A stretch of DNA of 20,311 bases from assembly GCA_903887975.1 (NCBI GenBank), contig CAISSD010000165.1:1-20311 (forward strand). Direction: 5' to 3'. The stretch's first letter is position 1. The number at the start of each line of letters is the position of its first letter. Under the pieces are notes generated by a model, which saw only the letters and a list, made by a program, of their open reading frames with translations, was not told the origin of the DNA and made no database searches. The translations under genes and the position numbers were made by a program. Of the stretch, positions 14,633 through 20,311 are shown one piece after another. Source of the DNA: an uncultured Legionellaceae bacterium (GTDB taxonomy: Bacteria; Pseudomonadota; Gammaproteobacteria; Legionellales; Legionellaceae).

Positions 14633-15125
14633 TCCGAATGATTTAATTTATTTATTTTCAGAATGTTTCGAGACAAAATACCGCACCAAATTGATTCAAG
14701 GCGGCGAAGAGCCGCTTTATAAGCCCGCGGAAAATCCAACTGAGTTTCATCTGATTTATTTTGCACATGGCTTTTTTAGCAGTGCATTGCATGAGATTGC
14801 CCACTGTTTAATCGCCTGATCTTAACGACGCTTGCAGCTTGACTATGGGTATTGGTATAAACCAGATGGTCGTAATGCGAAAGAACAACAATTATTTCAA
14901 AGTGTTGAAGTTAAACCACAAGCATTAGAGTGGCATTTGTCTAATGCTTGTGGGTATCGTTTTCAATACAGTTTTGATAATTTAAACGGTGATTTAGCTG
15001 GAGAAGATGTTTTTAAAAATGCAGTACAAAGGCAATTGTATTGTTATGAAACGAAAGGCTTGCATCCTAGGGCTAAAATTTTTTATGATGCATTAAAGCA
15101 TTTTTACGGTTCGAGACGGATCTGA
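14625..15125 (+). pseudogene. epmC: EF-P (5R)-hydroxylase EpmC, interrupted by two in-frame stops
   Basis: EpmC (YfcM) hydroxylates the beta-lysylated lysine of elongation factor P. The frame starting at GTG 14625 (GAGG nine bases upstream) reads as a full-length homologue of about 166 codons. It contains FAHGFFSSALHEIAH with the HExxH motif, DYGYWYKPDGR, VEVKPQALEWHLS and a C-terminal helical part. It is broken by TGA at 14817-14819 and TAA at 14823-14825. Reading stays in the same frame on both sides, with no indel: HEIAHCLIA-stop-S-stop-RRLQLDYGYWY lines up residue for residue with the Escherichia coli protein as I recall it. Changing each T back to G gives GGA and GAA, restoring IAGSERR. 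Likely a recent pseudogene; the Escherichia coli protein has 182 residues. Confidence 0.88.
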
Positions 15126-15206
15126 GCTCCTGCTCACTACGAGCGAAGCGCTGTTCCTTTCAATGTTTTACCCGAAGGGTTTAGGGTGCTTAGTGTAAAG
15201 TGCCTT
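15126..15206. other. convergent intergenic spacer with two tiny hairpins
   Basis: Between the convergent epmC relict and the ligase gene there are two short hairpins: AGCG-AAG-CGCT (15142-15152) and ACCC-GAA-GGGT (15170-15180). Each has a four-pair stem. Neither is followed by a T-run on either strand, so a standard intrinsic terminator is not supported. Confidence 0.3.
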
Positions 15207-16166
15207 TTATTCGAGAATACCAAACTGTGCTTGACTAAAAGCAATACGCGCAGGTACAGATTCTACGCCTGTCTCGGCAACGTGTTTTTCTACGGATTGG
15301 CATCGATGCAACAAACCTTCCCGGTTGGCAATTTGAATATTAAGCCCTGGTCTTGCATTGAGTTCCAGCATAAGCGGCCCTTCTTCTTTGTCCAAGACAA
15401 TATCAACACCAATATAACCAAGACCTGTCATTTCATAACAGCTGGCAGCTATTTCTAAAATTTTATCCCAATAAGGAACTTGGATGTTGCAAATGGGATT
15501 TAAGGTGTCAGGATGTGCATCAATGGTATCATTATGAAAAACACCACCTAATGTTTTTCCATTGGCAAGATTAATACCAACACCAATAGCTCCCTGATGT
15601 AAATTGGCTTTGCCACCAGAAAGACGTGTTGGCAGCCGCACCATCGCCATGACGGGATAACCCAATAACGTAATAATGCGAACATCAGGGACACCCTCGT
15701 GGCTAACCGCTGCAAAAACAGGATCAACCACCACACGACGCTCAATGATCGCATAATCCGCATGACCACCCAGACTGTAAGCACCAGATAAAAGACAAGA
15801 AAGATGGTGACTTAAATCCTGTTGAGTTAGCAATCGCCCGTTAACCTGACGATAAGCATGCATCACGCGTTGGGTCACAACGATGATGCCATCACCCCCA
15901 GAGCCATGTGCGGGTTTGATGACAAAATCAGTTAGTGGATCCAATACCGATTGTATTTTTTTAACTTGGTGTTCGGTTTTAATCAAAGCAAACAGCTCAG
16001 GAACCGCAATGCCAGAGCGTATCGCAAGTTGTTTGGTTTTGAGCTTGTCATCAACCAATGGATAAAGTTTGCGGCGGTTGTAGCGCAGTACATAATCACT
16101 GTTGCGCTGATTGATGCTTAAAATGCCTTTTTGTCGTAAACGGTGGTAAATAGAAGGCATAAGCAT
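15207..16166 (-). CDS. ATP-grasp alpha-L-glutamate ligase-like protein (RimK-related)
   Basis: This is an ATP-grasp enzyme of the RimK-related family linked to 7TM/transglutaminase-like proteins. By analogy it should ligate an amino acid, perhaps glutamate, to a peptide or protein using ATP; the substrate is unknown. The 319-residue product has the ATP-binding loop FVIKPAHGSGGDGI at 81-94, PDVRIITL at 160-167, a basic lid region around KANLHQGAIGVGI (186-198), and the Mg-binding GPLMLELNARPG at 263-274. The ATG at 16166 overlaps the stop of the upstream 7TM gene by one base (TAATG), so the two are coupled; an ATG two codons later is also possible. It is the last gene of a three-gene minus-strand operon. 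All catalytic segments look intact. Confidence 0.92.
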   Translation of the reverse strand: MLMPSIYHRLRQKGILSINQRNSDYVLRYNRRKLYPLVDDKLKTKQLAIRSGIAVPELFALIKTEHQVKKIQSVLDPLTDFVIKPAHGSGGDGIIVVTQRVMHAYRQVNGRLLTQQDLSHHLSCLLSGAYSLGGHADYAIIERRVVVDPVFAAVSHEGVPDVRIITLLGYPVMAMVRLPTRLSGGKANLHQGAIGVGINLANGKTLGGVFHNDTIDAHPDTLNPICNIQVPYWDKILEIAASCYEMTGLGYIGVDIVLDKEEGPLMLELNARPGLNIQIANREGLLHRCQSVEKHVAETGVESVPARIAFSQAQFGILE

Positions 16167-17683
16167 TACTCTGACAGTGCTTTAAAGCGGACAAGCTCCA
16201 TGAGCCGATAACCGCGATATTGACCAAAAATAAGAATAAGCGCCAATAGTACAAGCAATAGCTCTGGAAATGCAAACAATAAGTATTGCAGCGATGGATG
16301 ATTCATGACCTCAAAAGTAATCACTGCGGCAATCAAGCTGCCCAAGCCGCATTGAATGGCCTCAGAAGCCCCTCGTTCGTCCCAAGTAATGCACATACGC
16401 TCAATGGTCATGGTTAGAATCACCATGGGGAAAAGTGCCACCGATAGACCCGAGGATAATTGAAGATTTTGACAGATGATGCTGATGAAAATCATGAGCA
16501 AAATAACGATGGTTAAAATGCTGGCAAGTCTTGGAACCAACAATAAACGTAATTGATCAAGATAAAAACGTGCTAAAAGTCCTAAAGAAACAATCAGAAT
16601 GAAAAGAGCAATGCCCCAAACCACGTGTGTTTCTCGAAAAGCCAAAGCAATCAATACCGGCATGAATGTGCCAAATGTCTTAAGACCAATATAATTGCGA
16701 AGTATTAAAATAACAAATGCACCCAATGGAATGGTTAATAATATTTTGTAGGTATCTTGAATGGGGACGGGCAGTTGTAGTAAAGAAAATCGTAACAATT
16801 GCGAGTTGGTCTGCAAAGCATGTGCTTTGGCAACACTTAATGCGTTAAGCGGTGTTGAAGAGCTGTTGATGATGAATTGAGGCCTTTTGCCACCAGAAAG
16901 ATGATACAGGGGATCATTGCCATATTGCCAAACCAAGACATGCTTGGGTAGCCCTGTGGCGGCTGTTTCTGGATTAAAATAAATCCATTTTTGACCATTA
17001 AAGACGGCAAGAAAAAGGGTGGATTGTGAATTTTTACTTTGAGAAAGATAAATACCTTGTACCGGCATGGCTTGGATTCGTGCCTGGTTTAAAACCATAA
17101 TGGCCGCATCAACCAAATGGGTTTCATCCAAATGACTGCCCATTAAAAGCCTTGCGTTTCCATCTTTTTTATTCAGTTCTTTAAGCGTACTTTGTGTAAA
17201 CGTTTGAATGTCTGCAGAAGACTGCCTGGCCTGATTGATGATGGTGTTGACCGCCGTTTGAAGGTTCTCGGGTAAACGATTTATTTTTAAAACAGGGGGT
17301 TTTGCCATAGGCATTTCTTTATTTTCTGTTTCACGCACAATGGCGCGGTAATACAAGGACTGACGCCCATGGCCCCGGCGTTGTGTCCAAATGGCGTAAC
17401 GATTGTAATCATTCAGGTTGGTTGTGATCCCATAATTTTGTGCCACAAAATATTCATCCAAAATAACAAAAGATGGTGGCATATGGGGAATGGTAAAATC
17501 GGCTTTAATGGGCATGTTGGATTCGGCATCAAATTTTAAGTTGGCTTCGATGGTCCAGCTGTCGACTTGTTCGGTTTCGGTTAATGGCACATCCAAAACC
17601 AAGAAACGATAGAAAAAAATACTGAATCCAACCAATAGCAGCGATGCAATTAAGAAATATAAATGTCTTTGGTTCGATTTCAT
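16166..17683 (-). CDS. inactive transglutaminase-like domain fused to seven membrane helices
   Basis: The 505-residue product belongs to the family with an N-terminal signal-anchor helix (9-29), a periplasmic region with a degenerate transglutaminase-like fold (about 35-300) and a C-terminal 7TM block (about 310-490). 7TM signatures include RNYIGLKTFGTFMPVLIALA (329-348) with FRET, LLVPRLASILTIVI at 381-394, ALFPMVILTMTIERM at 416-430 and PELLLVLLALILIFGQYRGY. The usual Cys-His-Asp triad is not evident, in line with the family's predicted inactivity. The domain may bind a peptide substrate and present it to its partners. It starts two bases after the protease stop and overlaps the ligase by one base. 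Family assignment is secure; the molecular role is unknown. Confidence 0.9.
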   Translation of the reverse strand: MKSNQRHLYFLIASLLLVGFSIFFYRFLVLDVPLTETEQVDSWTIEANLKFDAESNMPIKADFTIPHMPPSFVILDEYFVAQNYGITTNLNDYNRYAIWTQRRGHGRQSLYYRAIVRETENKEMPMAKPPVLKINRLPENLQTAVNTIINQARQSSADIQTFTQSTLKELNKKDGNARLLMGSHLDETHLVDAAIMVLNQARIQAMPVQGIYLSQSKNSQSTLFLAVFNGQKWIYFNPETAATGLPKHVLVWQYGNDPLYHLSGGKRPQFIINSSSTPLNALSVAKAHALQTNSQLLRFSLLQLPVPIQDTYKILLTIPLGAFVILILRNYIGLKTFGTFMPVLIALAFRETHVVWGIALFILIVSLGLLARFYLDQLRLLLVPRLASILTIVILLMIFISIICQNLQLSSGLSVALFPMVILTMTIERMCITWDERGASEAIQCGLGSLIAAVITFEVMNHPSLQYLLFAFPELLLVLLALILIFGQYRGYRLMELVRFKALSE

Positions 17684-17685
17684 GA

Positions 17686-18192
17686 CTATTCTACCGGTTG
17701 TGTGTATTTGAGTGCTGGGTCAATGATACCATCAAAAGCCTTGATGGCCTCTCTACCCAAAAGAAGGGGGTAAATAAAGCGTTTTCGATTGGTGAGGTTG
17801 ACATGAATCATACGCGCTTTGCCAGCCAATTGGATTTGCATCAACACAACAGGTCGATTCAGTGCTTTTTTAAACAATGAGTGTTCAGCATGCTCTCCAG
17901 CGCGCATTTTAATGCTGACGTTACCAAGGTATTTGCATTTAAAATGCACATCCCCCTCTTTGCTGGGAACAATAAAGGTTAAGAATGATTCGCCCTTTTC
18001 TTGGATCTCTTGAATATGAATGGCATTTAATGAAGCAGACTTAGCTCCGGTATCTAATTTAGCCGAAAGCACCAAATTGTTGTCGACAAGCTTTGCTTTT
18101 TCAATATAGCCGTAGATTATTTTTTCATGGCTTGCCATGGCGGGTTCAATCCACTGGGAACATAAAATAAAAAAACAAATCAAAAAACGCAT
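17686..18192 (-). CDS. retropepsin-like protease of the RimB/PF05618 (Zn_protease) family
   Basis: The 168-residue product has a signal peptide (hydrophobic residues 3-10, likely cleavage after AMA at 20) and a retropepsin-like aspartic protease domain: AKLDTGAKSASL at 44-55 with the DTGA active-site loop at 47-50, RPVVLMQIQLAGK at 113-125, and YPLLLGREAIKAF at 141-153, the typical LLGR element. The family was first labelled ATP-dependent zinc protease, but the motif is that of pepsin-type enzymes. It is the first gene of the operon with the 7TM protein and the ligase, and it would act in the periplasm. It could trim peptides made or modified by its partners; that is inference from the recurrent gene grouping. 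Confidence 0.88.
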   Translation of the reverse strand: MRFLICFFILCSQWIEPAMASHEKIIYGYIEKAKLVDNNLVLSAKLDTGAKSASLNAIHIQEIQEKGESFLTFIVPSKEGDVHFKCKYLGNVSIKMRAGEHAEHSLFKKALNRPVVLMQIQLAGKARMIHVNLTNRKRFIYPLLLGREAIKAFDGIIDPALKYTQPVE

Positions 18193-18262
18193 TCACTGGC
18201 TACCTTAATGGGTTAATAAAATTTATTTTAGTGTATCAGATTTTAATTTTTTTTGTACCTTA

Positions 18263-18271
18263 TGATATAAT
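18263..18271 (+). promoter_or_regulatory. extended -10 promoter for the right-hand membrane protein gene
   Basis: TG-A-TATAAT (18263-18271) is a perfect extended -10 element in the AT-rich divergent region 18193-18375. No good -35 lies upstream, as is common for extended -10 promoters. Transcription would start near 18278, about 100 bases before the proposed ATG. No strong minus-strand promoter for the protease was found, only TACACT at about 18227-18232 without a clear -35. Confidence 0.5.
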
Positions 18272-18375
18272 AACAGATGGCGCATGTTTTATTGATCTAA
18301 TTTATTTCAATGTGAAAAATTACTTGCCTTTCCTGTCTGATTGAGTGTATTATTGTGCCCATCATAGATGATGGC

Positions 18376-20311
18376 ATGGTGATGGACATGGCTGCGATCA
18401 ATGGCGACAAGGATGCGAAAGATTCTTCTGGTGGTGAAATTCAGCACGATAGACCTTGGTTGTATGATATACCCAAGGATTTAAATGAACATAGAGGCTG
18501 TTATTTTGCTTATGGTTTGCTTGATGGTTTAAGTATTTCAACAACCACGTTTAAAAGTTTCGTTGAATTATGGTTCCAAGCCGATGGGGAAGAAGCAGGG
18601 CCAGTGATGTTGGAGATACTCAGTCATTTATGGGCGAGTATGGTTTTTGCATCCACGGCGGCTTTATTGACCCTGACCGCCATCATTGGAAATTATTGCG
18701 ACGAAGGTCCTCCTGGAAGCTATCAAAACCATATTGTTACCTATTGGCCTAGTGTTCGAGAAGCGGTTAAGGGCATGAAAAATACCTTTAAAGGTATGGG
18801 TAATCTTCTAAAAATTCTGCAGTTATTAAATTATATCCATGATAAAAACGATTATATCTGGGGTACTACACTAGGCTTTGGCACTCTTTTATGTGTTTTT
18901 CGTATATTTTTACGTCAAATGCGTAATGGGGACGAGGGTCGTAAAAATAAGATGGATGGTAACGCCAGTTTTTTTGAACGATTAAGCCAAGAGCATTGTG
19001 CGGTCCATAAAATTGCGGAAACACCTGCAGCCTGGGATAAAAATTATTTTAATAGTTACGTTTTTGCTCAAAAAGAAAATGCTTTTTATTATATTAATTC
19101 GGATGGGAACGTTGAGCAGTTTCAATCTGTGCAAGGGTTTAGTAAAGACATTGATAAGTTGTTGGGAAATGAATCTTCTGGATACATCCAATATAATGCC
19201 ATTCATGATGCCTTAAAAAAATGTATTGATTGTAAGATCTCTGCTTATAATGGCCAAAGCCTTGGCGAGAAATTTTTTGAGCAACAGCAAGATTTATGGC
19301 AGTCTTTTGTGATTAATACAACAGAAGCTAAAGAAGCGTTTTATTATGTTGGCCATAAAGGTCGATGCTACAAGATTAATGTAAAACCGGATAAGCTGGA
19401 TGCGTTTAAAAGTAAAGTGAGTGAGTTTTTTTTAGGTGTTGTGGATGCAGGGAGCGAGAAAAAGAGTTTTTCGTATACCTTCATCAATGAAAATTTACTA
19501 GAGCCTTTTTGTGAGACGCAAAAAAACTATTTTCCCATTCATGATGCGCAAGAGCAATATTATGACTATGTTGAGCGATGTCTCAAGGAACAAGAAGGTT
19601 TAACCGGTTCTTGGTGGCTGTTTTGTTCGGGTCTTGGTGGCATGATTTATTCGCCTTATTTGTATTTTGGTGTGGTCGCTTCACTAACTGCAACAGGAAT
19701 TTTGTTCAATATTGTTTTGGGTTTATCGCTTGTTTTTATGTTGTCTGCCGTGGTCAGTAGCGTTCATGAAGAAGCCATTTATCAAAAAATGTTGCATGTT
19801 ACGCAATTTAAGGTCAAATTAGAAATTCTTAGACAAAAATTAAAGCAATTGATTCTTTTAGAGAATGACGAGCCTCAGCATATTCAAAATATCCGAGATA
19901 TTATTAAAAAAATCAACGATGTATCGTTTGATGCGAAAAAACCAATTTGGCATGTGCCCTCTTGGATGAACATCGGTTTTCAGTATGAGGCTTGGATTGA
20001 TAAAAGTTTTGATGGTCTTCGAAACGGACTTAAATTTTATGATGTTTTGGCTGCGTCATTGGTCACGTTAAAATTAATTTTTGAGCTGGGTGGATTGGGG
20101 GCCATTAGCCCCTGGTTGGTTGTTGGGGTTAGCATGATGGGGTTGGTATCCATTGTTGCAGGGATTTGTATTGCTGTGTATCAACTTGATCCCATCAAAT
20201 TCATGCTTGATTGCCTGGCGTGGGTTAACCATTTTTGGTCACCCGTTGTTGACAGTTCGACACCGGAGCGATTAGCAAAAGAGATGACTCATGAACCAAT
20301 ACCCATGAAAG
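18376..20311 (+). CDS. large multipass membrane protein of unknown family, 3' end outside the window
   Basis: The frame is open from 18316 to the right edge without a stop; at least 645 codons follow the ATG at 18376. ATG 18382 and GTG 18355 are other possible starts; none has a strong ribosome site. Predicted layout: a polar N-terminus, helices at about 83-106 and 160-178, a soluble part (180-410), helices at about 418-462, a coiled-coil-like charged stretch at 463-516, then helices at about 556-602. The soluble part seems to hold two related units: NAFYYINSDGNVEQF near 235-249 and EAFYYVGHKGRCYKI near 320-334. There is no signal peptide. I recognise no characterised family; size and layout recall large membrane proteins of Legionella-type bacteria. 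A secretion-system substrate is possible but unsupported here. Confidence 0.8.
   Translation, partial: MVMDMAAINGDKDAKDSSGGEIQHDRPWLYDIPKDLNEHRGCYFAYGLLDGLSISTTTFKSFVELWFQADGEEAGPVMLEILSHLWASMVFASTAALLTLTAIIGNYCDEGPPGSYQNHIVTYWPSVREAVKGMKNTFKGMGNLLKILQLLNYIHDKNDYIWGTTLGFGTLLCVFRIFLRQMRNGDEGRKNKMDGNASFFERLSQEHCAVHKIAETPAAWDKNYFNSYVFAQKENAFYYINSDGNVEQFQSVQGFSKDIDKLLGNESSGYIQYNAIHDALKKCIDCKISAYNGQSLGEKFFEQQQDLWQSFVINTTEAKEAFYYVGHKGRCYKINVKPDKLDAFKSKVSEFFLGVVDAGSEKKSFSYTFINENLLEPFCETQKNYFPIHDAQEQYYDYVERCLKEQEGLTGSWWLFCSGLGGMIYSPYLYFGVVASLTATGILFNIVLGLSLVFMLSAVVSSVHEEAIYQKMLHVTQFKVKLEILRQKLKQLILLENDEPQHIQNIRDIIKKINDVSFDAKKPIWHVPSWMNIGFQYEAWIDKSFDGLRNGLKFYDVLAASLVTLKLIFELGGLGAISPWLVVGVSMMGLVSIVAGICIAVYQLDPIKFMLDCLAWVNHFWSPVVDSSTPERLAKEMTHEPIPMK

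Noticed and set aside
14817..14825. TGA recoding (selenocysteine or TGA as sense codon) in epmC
   Set aside because: A TAA follows two codons later, the expected residue is Gly, and TGA ends mnmG, parA, parB, diaA and coxA normally here.
15126..15206. Intrinsic terminator between epmC and the ligase gene
   Set aside because: The hairpins have only four pairs and no T-run follows on either strand.
1..20311. CRISPR arrays, tRNA or rRNA genes, insertion sequences, integrase or transposase genes
   Set aside because: No regularly spaced repeats, no recognisable tRNA or rRNA, and no transposase or integrase motifs were seen on reading both strands; a systematic search could not be run.

Overview
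The window looks like chromosomal DNA of a moderately AT-rich gammaproteobacterium. The yraN-diaA-dolP gene order, an EpmC remnant, DUF1841, an aa3-type cox operon and the retropepsin/7TM/ATP-grasp cluster all point that way. The mix of core genes with a ProP-like MFS relict, a defensin-like peptide and a very large multipass membrane protein reminds me of Legionella and its relatives. That is an inference from gene content; no database search was possible.

Left block (1-5265, + strand): a tight, probably co-transcribed run of core genes. It holds mnmG (5' end cut by the window), rsmG, parA, parB, yraN, diaA and dolP. Most junctions are overlaps of one to four bases. The block combines tRNA and rRNA modification, chromosome segregation, a DnaA-binding regulator and an outer-membrane BON lipoprotein.

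Middle block (5266-8437): an accessory, partly decaying stretch. It carries a RelB/RHH-RelE toxin-antitoxin pair with its own promoter and a 13-bp operator-like palindrome, then a DUF1841 protein on the minus strand. Next comes a small eight-cysteine secreted peptide with a defensin-like (CS-alpha-beta) cysteine pattern, followed by a relict acetyltransferase. An MHS-type MFS transporter has lost its middle by deletion. A complete peptide deformylase lies directly upstream of that transporter. Short relict reading frames and one candidate 48-residue gene fill the rest.

Respiratory block (8438-14202, + strand): a tetraheme cytochrome c, then coxB (with a fused cytochrome c domain), coxA, ctaG and coxC. 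Together they encode a cytochrome c oxidase, its Cu(B) assembly factor and a likely electron donor.

Right block: a small secreted protein is followed by an epmC gene broken by two in-frame stop codons, each explained by one G-to-T change. On the minus strand are three coupled genes: a retropepsin-like protease, an inactive-transglutaminase/7TM protein and an ATP-grasp glutamate-ligase-like enzyme. These form a predicted peptide-ligation and cleavage system. A long reading frame (645 codons visible) for an unrecognised multipass membrane protein then runs off the right edge. It is divergent from the protease and preceded by an extended -10 promoter.
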